From the NCBI GenBank assembly GCA_937927335.1, contig CALBDU010000087.1, forward strand, positions 1 to 64,000: a stretch of DNA of 64,000 bases, written 5' to 3'. Below, piece after piece: positions 51,560 through 59,856 of the stretch. The stretch is from an uncultured Clostridium sp. (GTDB lineage: Bacteria; Bacillota; Clostridia; Clostridiales; Clostridiaceae). The notes beneath the pieces are model-generated. The model was not told the origin of the DNA. It did no database searches and saw only the letters and a list, made by a program, of their open reading frames with translations. How positions within the stretch are numbered: the first letter of the stretch is position 1; each line of letters starts with the position of its first letter. Both the position numbers and the translations under genes were made by a program.

Positions 51560-52540
51560 ATGAAAAAGAAACTTGGAACAATGTTACTTACTTTGATTTT
51601 TATATTTTCCGCAGTGCTTGCTGCAGGCTGTTCAAACACTGCAAGCAACCAGCCTAAGGAGAAAATAAAGATTGCTGCTTTAAAGGGTCCTACCGGTATG
51701 GGTATTGTTAAGCTTATGGAGGAAAACACAGACCTTTATGACATTACTCTATATGATTCCCCTGACCAGATAGTATCAAAAATTGTGAACGGTGAAATAG
51801 ATGGAGCTGCAGTTCCTTCAAACCTGGCTCCAACATTATATACTAAAACCAAAGGCGGAATTCAGCTGGTGGCTGTAAATACTTTGGGAATACTATACAT
51901 AGTTGATAATGGCAATACTATAAAGAGCATCGCCGACCTGAAAGGCAAAACCATTTATTCCAGCGGCAAAGGCGGCACCCCTGAATATGCTCTGAATTAT
52001 ATTCTGAAGCAAAACGGGCTGGAACCAGACAAGGATGTAAAAATTGAATACAAGGCAACCCATGCAGACCTTTCAGCTGCAGTAGCATCAAAGCAGGTGC
52101 AGATTGCAGTTCTTCCGGAGCCTTTTGTAACCACAACTAAAATGAAGGACTCAACCCTTAATGTGGCTATTGATTTAACAAAGGAATGGGAAAAGGCTTC
52201 AGGATCCCAAAGCCAGCTTATTATGGGTGCATTAATTTTTAGAACAGATTTCATAAATAAAAGATCCGCAGACCTGGATGCTTTCCTTGCCAAGTATAAG
52301 GCTTCAGTGGATTATGTAAACAAAAATGCCGCTGATGCTTCCAAACTCATTGAAAAGCATGCTATTTTACCAAACGCAAAAATTGCAGAGCAGGCAATAC
52401 CTAAATCCAACATAGTTTACATTAGTGCACAGGATGCAAAAAAATCACTGACAGGCTTTTTCACTGTTTTAATGCAGAGTGATCCAAAGTCAATCGGAGG
52501 AAGTATGCCTGATGAGAATTTCTATTACAAAGGCAAGTAG
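51560..52540 (+). CDS. ABC transporter substrate-binding lipoprotein (NMT1/SsuA-like)
   Basis: A 326-residue periplasm-side binding protein of the NMT1/THI5/SsuA group. The signal peptide ends at the lipobox AAGC (Cys20). The core has KIKIAALKGPTGMGIVKLMEE, QIVSKIVNGEIDGAAVPSNLAPTLYTKTKG and KTIYSSGKGGTPEYALNYILKQNGLEPDKDV. The family takes up nitrate, sulfonates, taurine or pyrimidine precursors; the GPTGMG-type branch in clostridia has no proven ligand. The ATG follows GGAGGTGTATC. The end overlaps the permease start by 29 bp. Confidence 0.88.
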   Translation: MKKKLGTMLLTLIFIFSAVLAAGCSNTASNQPKEKIKIAALKGPTGMGIVKLMEENTDLYDITLYDSPDQIVSKIVNGEIDGAAVPSNLAPTLYTKTKGGIQLVAVNTLGILYIVDNGNTIKSIADLKGKTIYSSGKGGTPEYALNYILKQNGLEPDKDVKIEYKATHADLSAAVASKQVQIAVLPEPFVTTTKMKDSTLNVAIDLTKEWEKASGSQSQLIMGALIFRTDFINKRSADLDAFLAKYKASVDYVNKNAADASKLIEKHAILPNAKIAEQAIPKSNIVYISAQDAKKSLTGFFTVLMQSDPKSIGGSMPDENFYYKGK

Positions 52541-53264
52541 AACATTTTTAATAATAATATTCTGGATTATAATTTGGGAGCTAGGCTCCCTTTTTATAAA
52601 CAATGATATCCTGCTGCCATCTCCCCTTGAAGTTCTTCAGGTGCTGGGACAGCTTGTCCAAAAAAGCTATTTCTGGCTAAGTGTCTTGAGCAGCGTTGGA
52701 AGAGTTTTAATGGGACTTGCATTGTCCATTGGTATCGGAATTGCACTTGGAATTATTGCAGGGATCAACAAATATGTGGAAGAACTGTTGAATCCGCTTC
52801 TAATTACCATTAAATCCACTCCCATAATGTCCATAATCATTTTGGCTCTGGTTTGGTTCAAATCCACCAATGTAGCAATATTTACAGCCATACTGATCTG
52901 TTTTCCCATAATATATACTAATGTGGTTCAGGGAATAAAAGCAGTGGATATACAACTTCTCCAGATGGCTGAAATATACAAGGTCAAGAGCAAGTATATT
53001 ATCAAGGATATTTACATACCTTCCATTAAGCATTACATAATATCAGGTATACTGATGTGCCTTGGACTGGGCTGGAAGGTGTCTGTAACCTCAGAAGTTC
53101 TTGCTACACCTAAATTTTCTATTGGTTTAAACCTGCTAAGTGCTAAGGCTACACTGGAAACTGCAGAGCTGTTTGCATGGACTGTGGTGGTGGTGCTGCT
53201 GAGCTTCGCATTCGAACTGGCATTCAAGTATTATGTAAGGAAGACAGATAAGCTATCTGCTTAA
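52512..53264 (+). CDS. ABC transporter permease (SsuC/TauC-like)
   Basis: A 250-residue inner-membrane permease with six helices. The EAA loop that contacts the ATPase is VDIQLLQMAEIYKVKSKYIIKDIYIPSIKHYIISGI. Segments such as GLALSIGIGIALGIIAGINKYVEELLNPLLITIKSTPIMSIIILALVWF are typical of the SsuC/ThiX group. The ATG at 52512 lies within the last codons of the binding-protein gene, so translation is coupled. Confidence 0.92.
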   Translation: MRISITKASRTFLIIIFWIIIWELGSLFINNDILLPSPLEVLQVLGQLVQKSYFWLSVLSSVGRVLMGLALSIGIGIALGIIAGINKYVEELLNPLLITIKSTPIMSIIILALVWFKSTNVAIFTAILICFPIIYTNVVQGIKAVDIQLLQMAEIYKVKSKYIIKDIYIPSIKHYIISGILMCLGLGWKVSVTSEVLATPKFSIGLNLLSAKATLETAELFAWTVVVVLLSFAFELAFKYYVRKTDKLSA

Positions 53265-53277
53265 CAAGGTGGTATAT

Positions 53278-53895
53278 ATGAAAGACTCTATGGATTATGA
53301 GGTTCAGTTGAAAGGCATTTATAAGACCTATGGAAATAACAAAGTGCTTGAGAATTTAAATATGAATTTCCTTAAAAATAAAATCACAGTGGTAACAGGC
53401 CCCTCCGGCTGCGGAAAAACAACTCTGCTTAATATCATATGCGGTATTGAAAAGCCTGACTGTGGTGAGGTTCTTAGTTCTGAACAAGGAATATCCTATA
53501 TTTTTCAGGAGGATAGGCTGCTGCCACAGCTGACTGTTTTCCAAAATATTGCATTTGTTTTAAAATCCAACATGACCAATGAGGAAATGAAGCCTGTAAT
53601 AGAACGATATCTTACATTGGTAAAAATGACGGATGCAAAGGATAAATACCCTTCCCAGCTAAGCGGCGGTATGAAAAGAAGAGTTGCCATTGCCAGGGCC
53701 TTTGCCTATGGCAGCAGGCTTCTGCTTATGGATGAGCCCTTTAAGGGACTGGATGATAAGCTTAAAAGGGAAATCATAGAACAATTCCTTCAGGTATACA
53801 GGGAGGATAAGAGAACGATAATTTTTGTTACTCATGACATGAAGGAAGCAGAAATGCTTGGAGATGTGATTTACAAATTAGGGCAGGTGGATTAA
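53278..53895 (+). CDS. ABC transporter ATP-binding protein (SsuB/TauB-like)
   Basis: A 205-residue ATPase that powers the importer. Walker A is GPSGCGKTTLLN, the Q loop is FQEDRLLPQ, the signature is LSGGMKRRVAIARA (variant GGMKRR instead of GGQ), Walker B is LLLMDEPFKGLD, and the switch His is in VTHDMKEA. The length is short for the family (about 240). The start is ATG at 53278, after AAGGTGG. The stop codon shares a base with the next ATG (TAATG). Confidence 0.93.
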   Translation: MKDSMDYEVQLKGIYKTYGNNKVLENLNMNFLKNKITVVTGPSGCGKTTLLNIICGIEKPDCGEVLSSEQGISYIFQEDRLLPQLTVFQNIAFVLKSNMTNEEMKPVIERYLTLVKMTDAKDKYPSQLSGGMKRRVAIARAFAYGSRLLLMDEPFKGLDDKLKREIIEQFLQVYREDKRTIIFVTHDMKEAEMLGDVIYKLGQVD

Positions 53896-54104
53896 TGGAA
53901 CAAAATTTAAATGCTGAAATAATGGATAAGCTTACTAAAACGTGCATATGCAAGGGCATAACAAGAGCCTCAATAAAAAAAGCAATAAAAAACGGTGCAA
54001 AAACTCTTGAGGATGTACAAAAGGCCACCGGGGCCGGCAGCGGTTCCTGCGGGGGCAGGAGATGCACTGAGAAAATAGTGGATTTGCTAAAAGAATTAAC
54101 TTAA
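53895..54104 (+). CDS. BFD-like [2Fe-2S]-binding protein
   Basis: A 69-residue protein resembling bacterioferritin-associated ferredoxin (Fer2_BFD). Its pattern is CICKGITRASIKKAIKNGAKTLEDVQKATGAGSGSCGGRRC, with cysteines in a C-x-C and C-x4-C arrangement; most BFD domains have C-x2-C in the second pair. It is translationally coupled to the ABC ATPase gene and so belongs to the importer operon. BFD domains pass electrons or sense iron-sulfur status; the role here is unknown. Confidence 0.82.
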   Translation: MEQNLNAEIMDKLTKTCICKGITRASIKKAIKNGAKTLEDVQKATGAGSGSCGGRRCTEKIVDLLKELT

Positions 54105-54108
54105 AATG

Positions 54109-54139
54109 AGCCGGCATGGGACACAAATTCCTGCCGGCT
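54109..54139. terminator. Terminator-like hairpin at the end of the importer operon
   Basis: A perfect 8-bp GC-rich stem AGCCGGCA/TGCCGGCT with a 15-base loop, just after the BFD gene. The T-run is poor. Confidence 0.65.
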
Positions 54140-54163
54140 TATACTTTGGACTGTTTTAAAGCA

Positions 54164-54712
54164 TTAATAAAGGGAAGGCTTGCAGATAATTTCGTGAATC
54201 TTAGTCTCTAAAACACTGCTGGCATGAGATGGAGTGATTACGATTGCGGTATCTGCACCTACACCTGTTCCACCAATGGCTATAACCGGTTCTCCATATG
54301 GTATCAAGCCTGCATCCAGAGCCATAATAGCAATCTCTGCGCATACCTTTGTTCCCTGTCCAAACATTCTGAGACTGGCGGCAATAACCTCCACCGGGCT
54401 TATTCCACCAAATGCCTTGCTGATGCCCCTTTCTGAACCGCTTAAAACGTGGGAGGTGGTCAGCACCTTTATGCCCATTCCCTCAAGCTCGTTTCTTATT
54501 TCCTCTGAAAGCTCTGATTTTCCCGCAACAGGATAACCAAATGCATGGCTCACCATGGTTATTTTTATGCCTTTATTATTTTGAAGTAGCATGGCTGTAC
54601 TGCCCTTGGATGAGGCCACTACAATGTTTTTGATTCCTTTTTTTACCGCGGTTTTCAGGGCTGCCTCCACTACGGCATTAGTGTTTTCTCTTCCTGTATT
54701 CTCAAAATACAT
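54164..54712 (-). CDS. Stand-alone pyruvate-kinase C-terminal-domain protein
   Basis: A 182-residue protein that resembles the alpha/beta C-terminal domain of pyruvate kinase, without the catalytic barrel. It has NAVVEAALKTAVKKGIKNIVVASSKGSTAMLLQ and GIKITMVSHAFGYP, then VLSGSERGISKAFGGISPVEVIAASLRMFGQGTKV and GGTGVGADTAIVITPSHA. In pyruvate kinases this domain binds an effector; alone it is often annotated as 'pyruvate kinase alpha/beta domain protein'. The start is ATG at 54712 after GAGGTGAT. Confidence 0.85.
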   Translation of the reverse strand: MYFENTGRENTNAVVEAALKTAVKKGIKNIVVASSKGSTAMLLQNNKGIKITMVSHAFGYPVAGKSELSEEIRNELEGMGIKVLTTSHVLSGSERGISKAFGGISPVEVIAASLRMFGQGTKVCAEIAIMALDAGLIPYGEPVIAIGGTGVGADTAIVITPSHASSVLETKIHEIICKPSLY

Positions 54713-54785
54713 AAATATCACCTCTTTCCATATTTCTAAATAAATTATATCATATTTTAATCTTTCAGGCATTGACATTAAGGCC

Positions 54786-55691
54786 TTATGTCATCAATTC
54801 CTTTCCATATTTTATTATATCCTTGATGCTCTTGGGGTTTTGCTCATTTATTTTGTCATCCAATCTATTGTTATTTGCAAATGCATTTCCCTTTTGAAAG
54901 TATATGCTGCAAATATTTCTGTTGCTGTATTCTGCAAGTATTATAATATCCTTTAGTCCATCATTATCCACATCAGCAAAAGACACTGCCTTTATATCCA
55001 TGAACTGGCCCTTGCCGTTACCGTAAAAGGTTGGAAATTTGTATACCATAATATTATTGTCGCCAATGAGGTAAAAATTTGCGTTAGTGCTGGCGTCCTC
55101 ACGTTTTAAGCCTGATGTGAACCGTACTTTTCCATAATTTTCTAGATACACATCAAAGCTCTGGTCATTTATAACCTGGAGCCCTCCATCCTTTAAATTA
55201 CTTAAAGTCCTTGTAACCTTAGTAGTATTGCTGATTAACTCAAAAGTACCAGTACCTATTCCCCAGAAACTATTTTCACTGGAGCCAGAGCCATATGCAA
55301 TGTTTAATAATATTTTACCGTCCCTAAATTCCATATTTATAGTACCATTGTGTTCCCAGCCGTCCTCATCAAATTTATATGCGAATTTCCCATCCTGAAT
55401 TTTGCCAGTTATATCTACATTGGCAATATGTGTAAGATTTTCAGTGCAATCGCTTATCTGCCCCTTAATGTTCCCTTCCTTATCTACAGTGAGCCCTGCA
55501 GTTATTCCATAAAGAAAGTCATTTTTTAAATTTGCTTCTGTTACCCATATGCCAGTATAGATTGAGTAATCAACCTTGGAATTTTCAAGAGTCCCCTGCA
55601 AGCTATTGCTGCCCGCTGAGTTCTGTCTGGTGCAGGAAGAAGAAAGCAGGCATATTATTATAACCAATATTGCTGTTATCCTTTTTCCCAT
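54786..55691 (-). CDS. Putative lipoprotein with calcium-loop repeat
   Basis: A 301-residue lipoprotein. The signal peptide ends at LSSSC (lipobox Cys). The first half (about 45-180) is rich in beta strands and Trp/Gly (YTGIWVTEANLKNDFLYG, GWEHNGTINMEFRDGKILLNIAYGSG). Near residue 245 it has DVDNDGLKDIIILAE, a DxDxDG calcium-binding loop as in FG-GAP/VCBS-type repeats. No enzyme is recognised. The start is ATG at 55691, eight bases after GGAAGGGG. Confidence 0.75.
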   Translation of the reverse strand: MGKRITAILVIIICLLSSSCTRQNSAGSNSLQGTLENSKVDYSIYTGIWVTEANLKNDFLYGITAGLTVDKEGNIKGQISDCTENLTHIANVDITGKIQDGKFAYKFDEDGWEHNGTINMEFRDGKILLNIAYGSGSSENSFWGIGTGTFELISNTTKVTRTLSNLKDGGLQVINDQSFDVYLENYGKVRFTSGLKREDASTNANFYLIGDNNIMVYKFPTFYGNGKGQFMDIKAVSFADVDNDGLKDIIILAEYSNRNICSIYFQKGNAFANNNRLDDKINEQNPKSIKDIIKYGKELMT

Positions 55692-55723
55692 ATTACTATC
55701 CCCTTCCATACTGGTTTTAAGTT

Positions 55724-55757
55724 AAAAAAGCCAGCAGAGATTTCACTCCGATGGCTT
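55724..55757 (-). terminator. Terminator after the coiled-coil gene
   Basis: AAGCCAtcgGAG pairs with CTCtgcTGGCTT (imperfect stem, arms 55746-55757 and 55728-55739), followed by six T on the minus strand. Confidence 0.75.
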
Positions 55758-55760
55758 GTC

Positions 55761-56075
55761 TTATATAATATTATTAATATTAATTATTTTTTTTATCTTT
55801 TCCATGTCCTTAGTTTTCTCATCCAGTCTTGAGAATTCGGAATCCGCCTCTGAAACGAAATTTAAGATGGTTTTCTGGGTTTCCCTAATGTCGGACTGGA
55901 TTTTCTCAACCTTGTCAAATCTGGATTCCAGCTTTTCAAGCTTGTTTTCAAATTTGCCCATTTCAAATTCTAGCTTGTCCAATCTCATTTCAATCTTGTT
56001 TAACTGCTTATTTACAGGTTCCAGCTTTTTATCCAGAAGACTTTCAATTGCGTTCAACAACATCTGATTTTCCAA
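55761..56075 (-). CDS. Small coiled-coil protein
   Basis: A protein of about 104 residues that is almost fully a coiled coil. Heptads with Leu/Ile/Phe at a and d run from PVNKQLNKIEMRLDKLEFEMGKFENKLEKLESRFDKVEKI through ETQKTILNFVSEADSEFSRLDEKTKDMEKI. No other domain is seen. The likely start is TTG at 56075, six bases after GAGGTG; a GTG inside that site and an ATG at 56063 are alternatives. Such proteins are common in clostridia with no known function. Confidence 0.75.
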   Translation of the reverse strand: MENQMLLNAIESLLDKKLEPVNKQLNKIEMRLDKLEFEMGKFENKLEKLESRFDKVEKIQSDIRETQKTILNFVSEADSEFSRLDEKTKDMEKIKKIININNII

Positions 56076-56235
56076 AAGTTTCACCTCGTTAACTTATATA
56101 ATCTGAACATAATAAAATTATATCATCCATTTTTACCATTGGCAACATGATAAAATCTTCAGTAAATTACCCTATATAAGGGATTTCCTTTATAACTAAG
56201 GCTTCGCATACGTGCGACGGTACCGCACAAAAAAC

Positions 56236-56264
56236 TTGACAGACTTTTTTTTTAATGATAAGAT
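56236..56264 (+). promoter_or_regulatory. SigA promoter of the SAM riboswitch/metA transcript
   Basis: TTGACA (56236-56241), 17 bases, TAAGAT (56259-56264); start near 56271, about 20 bases before the aptamer. Confidence 0.85.
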
Positions 56265-56291
56265 TCATTGTAAAAACAATATCGATTTTTG

Positions 56292-56455
56292 TTCTTATCA
56301 AGAGAGGTGGAGGGACTGGCCCAATGAAGCCCGGCAACCAGTATGTTTCATTTGCATACATGGTGCCAATTCCTGCAGGATGTATTTCCTGAAAGATAAG
56401 AAGTGGCCAGAACCTCATTGTATATTAACCACTTCTTAATTGAAGTGGTTTTATT
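56292..56455 (+). promoter_or_regulatory. SAM-I (S-box) riboswitch with terminator
   Basis: The aptamer runs from TTCTTATCAAGAGAGGTGGAG (56292 on) to GAAAGATAAG (to 56400) with conserved GGGACTGGCCC, CCGGCAACC, TGGTGCCAATTCCTGC. P1 is CTTATC/GATAAG. The terminator stem AACCACTTC (56427-56435)/GAAGTGGTT (56442-56450) ends in TTTATT. AAGTGG at 56401-56406 can pair with CCACTT of the terminator to form the antiterminator. High SAM should stop metA transcription. Confidence 0.97.
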
Positions 56456-56502
56456 CTTTAGAGCCCTTCAAACAAAAATAAAATTAGAGAGGAAGATGAA
56501 CC

Positions 56503-57408
56503 ATGCCAATAATTATACCTAAAGATCTTCCTGCGGCAAAAACACTGAGAGACGAAAATATTTTTGTTATGAATTCAGTTCGTGCAAGCCATCAGGATAT
56601 CAGGCCACTGAAAATAGCTATTGTGAACCTTATGCCTACAAAAATCCAGACGGAAACCCAGCTGCTGAGGCTCATCGGCAACACGCCGCTGCAGGTGGAT
56701 GTGGAATTTATCCATACTGAAACCCATAAATCCAGGAATACACCTGAAGAACATCTTTTATCCTTTTATAAGACCTTCGATGATATTAAAGCTTCAAAAT
56801 ACGACGGAATGATAATAACTGGTGCTCCGGTGGAAAAGCTTGAATATGAAGAGGTGGAATACTGGGAGGAACTAAAAAAAATCATGGATTTTACTTTGAC
56901 TAATGTAACCTCAACCCTGCACATCTGCTGGGGAGCCCAGGCAGCACTGTATCACCATTATGGCGTTCCCAAACACCTTTTGGATAGAAAGATGTTTGGA
57001 GTTTTCCCACATACTGTAAACTATAAAAAATCCAAGCTGCTTCGTGGTTTTGACGATAACTTTTTCGTTCCCCATTCCAGACATACTGAGGTGCGCAGCG
57101 AAGACATCCAGAAGGTGCCAGAACTTAGGATATTATCCGAGTCAAGAGAATCCGGAGTATATATAACCTCCACCAAAGGTGGAAAACAAATTTTTGTTAC
57201 AGGACACTCAGAATATGATCCATTAACACTGAAGGCTGAATATGACAGAGATGTTGCAGCAGGCTTGGATATTAATGTTCCATCAAATTATTACCCCAAG
57301 GATGACCCATCCAAAAAACCAGTTGTTAAATGGCGAGGCCACGCAAACCTGCTTTTTTCCAACTGGCTTAATTATTATGTTTATCAGGAAACGCCTTACG
57401 TTTTATAA
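56503..57408 (+). CDS. metA: Homoserine O-acetyltransferase (MetA family)
   Basis: Activates homoserine in methionine synthesis. The 301-residue MetA-fold protein has catalytic Cys142 (HICWGAQAAL) and His235/Glu237 (VTGHSEYD). Residue 111 is Glu (ITGAPVE), and studies of MetA enzymes tie Glu at this position to acetyl-CoA, whereas Gly at 111 (E. coli) uses succinyl-CoA. It is therefore more likely an O-acetyltransferase, despite its family name of succinyltransferase. It is under control of the SAM-I riboswitch. RBS GAGAGGA. Confidence 0.95.
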   Translation: MPIIIPKDLPAAKTLRDENIFVMNSVRASHQDIRPLKIAIVNLMPTKIQTETQLLRLIGNTPLQVDVEFIHTETHKSRNTPEEHLLSFYKTFDDIKASKYDGMIITGAPVEKLEYEEVEYWEELKKIMDFTLTNVTSTLHICWGAQAALYHHYGVPKHLLDRKMFGVFPHTVNYKKSKLLRGFDDNFFVPHSRHTEVRSEDIQKVPELRILSESRESGVYITSTKGGKQIFVTGHSEYDPLTLKAEYDRDVAAGLDINVPSNYYPKDDPSKKPVVKWRGHANLLFSNWLNYYVYQETPYVL

Positions 57409-57450
57409 AAAACAGGCCTGTGGCCAGGCTGGTGACAGCCACATCAGATA

Positions 57451-58212
57451 TCAGATAAGCTGCTTCCTGCTGTTGAAAAAACTTCTATAGGCAAGATAAC
57501 AGGCAATAAAGGATGATATTGAAGTGGTAGACAGCAGCATGAAGGTTACCATTATCTGATACCTTACTGCTAAAACCGGAGAGGTGCCTGCCAGGATAAG
57601 ACCTGTCATCATTCCTGGCAGGGTTACTATTCCTAAGGTTTTTGCAGAGTCAATGGTAGGAACCATTCCTGTACGTATTGAGCTTCTTATAATCTCCTTG
57701 GAAGAGGTTAGTATATCTGCTCCCAGCGACAGTTTGGTTTCCACCTCCTCTCTTTTGCTTTTAAAGTCATTGACCATATATTTAAAGCAAAGTCCCAATG
57801 CCACCATAGCGTTGCTAATAACCATACCACCAACTGGAATTACCTGATAGGGTTCATATTTTATAGCTCCTGAGGCAACCAGGATGAACAGGGTTAATAA
57901 TGTGCCTGCAGTTATTGCTGCAAATGATATGGAAATGCTGTTCTTAATGTCTTTTCCTCTTTTTCCAGCGTTGTATGAAGCATTTAGTATCATAAACAGC
58001 AGTAAAAGCGTTGTAAATAAAGGATTTTTAAGGCCAAAAATATAATTCAGCACATAGCCTACAGCCACAAGCTGAACCACAGCCCTAACCGCCCCCGTAA
58101 CAATTTCCTTTTCCAGCTTCAGCTTTTGACTTCGGGAAAAAAATATTGATATCATCACAAGTGAGGATGCTATCAATAATGATGAAATGCTTATTTCAGT
58201 TCCTGAATTCAT
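57451..58212 (-). CDS. fetB: FetB-like ABC permease (UPF0014)
   Basis: A 253-residue membrane protein of the UPF0014/FetB family with about seven helices. Typical parts are SRSQKLKLEKEIVTGAVRAVVQLVAVGYVLNYIF, NASYNAGKRGKDI, the long region GGMVISNAMVALGLCFKYMVND and SKEIIRSSIRTGMVPTIDSAKTLGIVTLPGMMTGLILAGTSP. In E. coli FetAB exports iron and helps in oxidative stress. The ATG overlaps the end of fetA (ATGA). Confidence 0.92.
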   Translation of the reverse strand: MNSGTEISISSLLIASSLVMISIFFSRSQKLKLEKEIVTGAVRAVVQLVAVGYVLNYIFGLKNPLFTTLLLLFMILNASYNAGKRGKDIKNSISISFAAITAGTLLTLFILVASGAIKYEPYQVIPVGGMVISNAMVALGLCFKYMVNDFKSKREEVETKLSLGADILTSSKEIIRSSIRTGMVPTIDSAKTLGIVTLPGMMTGLILAGTSPVLAVRYQIMVTFMLLSTTSISSFIACYLAYRSFFNSRKQLI

Positions 58213-58865
58213 CTTAACACCTCCAGCTTTTCAATTATGCCATTTTCAAGTCTTAATAGCTTGTTTGCATATTTTCTGCTCTGTTCAGGATTATGTGTAA
58301 CCCATAATACCGTAACCCCTTCTTTATTGAGTTTATTAATGGAATCTTCAACTATTGAGGTATTCTCCACATCCAAAGCCGAGGTAACTTCATCCAGCAG
58401 TATTATATCCGGTTTAAACAACAGTGTCCTTATCAAGGCAATTCGCTGCTTTTCTCCTCCCGAAAGATTTTTTATTTCTTCCTTGAGAATATCTGCCTTC
58501 AGATTAAAATTCTTTAAAAGAGTTTCCACCCTGATAATATCCATTTTCATATTTCTTATTGCGTAGGGAAATATAAGATTATCTTCAACCACGCTGCCAA
58601 AGAGCCGTGGCATTTGAAAACAATAGCAAATCCTCTGCCTTAAGGCTGAGGGTTCGTACTCCAATATATTTGTGTCATTGTATAATATACTCCCGCTGTC
58701 TGCACTTATAAGATTGCAGCAAAGTTTTAAAATTGTACTTTTACCGCTGCCTGAAGGACCTGTAATGGATATAAAGTCACCGGGGTCAATTGAAATTGAA
58801 ATATTGTTCAATATTTTTTTATTATCTCTTGAATAATTTATATTTATAAATTGAAGTACGCTCAT
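58209..58865 (-). CDS. fetA: FetA-like ABC ATP-binding protein
   Basis: A 218-residue ATPase paired with FetB. Walker A is GPSGSGKSTILKL, the Q loop is CFQMPRLFG, the signature is LSGGEKQRIALIRTLLF, Walker B is IILLDEVTSALD, and the His switch is in WVTHNPEQ. The start is ATG at 58865, after AGGAGG; a longer upstream frame runs through the intergenic region and is not supported. It is divergent from the UbiA gene. Confidence 0.93.
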   Translation of the reverse strand: MSVLQFININYSRDNKKILNNISISIDPGDFISITGPSGSGKSTILKLCCNLISADSGSILYNDTNILEYEPSALRQRICYCFQMPRLFGSVVEDNLIFPYAIRNMKMDIIRVETLLKNFNLKADILKEEIKNLSGGEKQRIALIRTLLFKPDIILLDEVTSALDVENTSIVEDSINKLNKEGVTVLWVTHNPEQSRKYANKLLRLENGIIEKLEVLR

Positions 58866-58937
58866 AATAGCCTCCTGTTTAATTAAAACTTCAATTAATT
58901 TATACATTTTGATATAATATAATGTGAGGTGGATAAA

Positions 58938-59846
58938 ATGATACTTAAAAACTTCTTGAAATTGGTGGAAATCCAGACCAAGGCCGCCAGCGTAATCCCT
59001 TTTATGATGGGTACTGCCTTTGCATACTTCAGGTATCATACATTCAGCTTCACTGTTTTTATAATAATGTTTTTGTCACTTTTTACCTTTGATATGGCCA
59101 CCACAGCAATTAATAATTACGTGGATTATAATTATGTAAATTTCAAAGTAACTACAGTGAGGATAATTATATTAATATTACTGTCTACAGCTACATTTTT
59201 CGGCATTCTCCTCACTTTGAAGACAAATATTGTTGTACTAACAATTGGAATTATATCATTTTTTGCAGGTATATTCTATACCTATGGCCCCATACCCATA
59301 TCACGAATGCCCTTAGGTGAAATCTTCTCTGGTTTTTTTATGGGTTTTATAATCACATTTTTATCTGTGTATGTGCAGGCATATGGTAATAATATCGTAT
59401 CGTTAATTCTAAGTGGAAATATATTGAACGTGAGTTTAAACCTGCCTGAATTAATTTATATTTTTTTATTTTCCGTGCCTGCGGTGAACTGTATCGCAAA
59501 TATTATGCTGGCAAATAATATTTGTGATTTAGAGGATGACATTTTGATTAAGCGTTTTACACTGCCTTATTATATTGGTATGGAAAAATCACTTAAGCTT
59601 TTTAAATACCTTTATTATATTTCCTATTTGGATATTTTACTTTTAGCATTCCTTGGCATCACCCCGGTTATAAATCTTGCTGCATTAATTACCTTTATTC
59701 CAGTTTATAGGAATATCAGACTTTTTACGCAGACACCGGTTAAAAGCAAAACCTTTGTGTTATCTGTAAAAAACTTTATGCTGGTAAACCTGCCTCAGGC
59801 AGTTTTTATCAGTATATCAATCTTTGCCGCTGTATTCATACATTAG
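58938..59846 (+). CDS. UbiA-family prenyltransferase (DmkA/MenA-like)
   Basis: A 302-residue membrane enzyme with about nine helices. It should attach a polyprenyl chain to an aromatic ring to make a quinone-like lipid. The first Asp-rich motif is NNYVDYNYV, which keeps N-x3-D but lacks the second-position Asp of NDxxD and the last Asp of canonical MenA. The second motif NNICDLEDD is intact. MenA and Listeria DmkA are the closest roles by context, because DmkB-like and Ndh2 genes follow. It starts with ATG at 58938 after GAGGTGG and is followed by a LysR gene 10 bp later. Confidence 0.82.
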   Translation: MILKNFLKLVEIQTKAASVIPFMMGTAFAYFRYHTFSFTVFIIMFLSLFTFDMATTAINNYVDYNYVNFKVTTVRIIILILLSTATFFGILLTLKTNIVVLTIGIISFFAGIFYTYGPIPISRMPLGEIFSGFFMGFIITFLSVYVQAYGNNIVSLILSGNILNVSLNLPELIYIFLFSVPAVNCIANIMLANNICDLEDDILIKRFTLPYYIGMEKSLKLFKYLYYISYLDILLLAFLGITPVINLAALITFIPVYRNIRLFTQTPVKSKTFVLSVKNFMLVNLPQAVFISISIFAAVFIH

Positions 59847-59856
59847 GGGGGATTTT

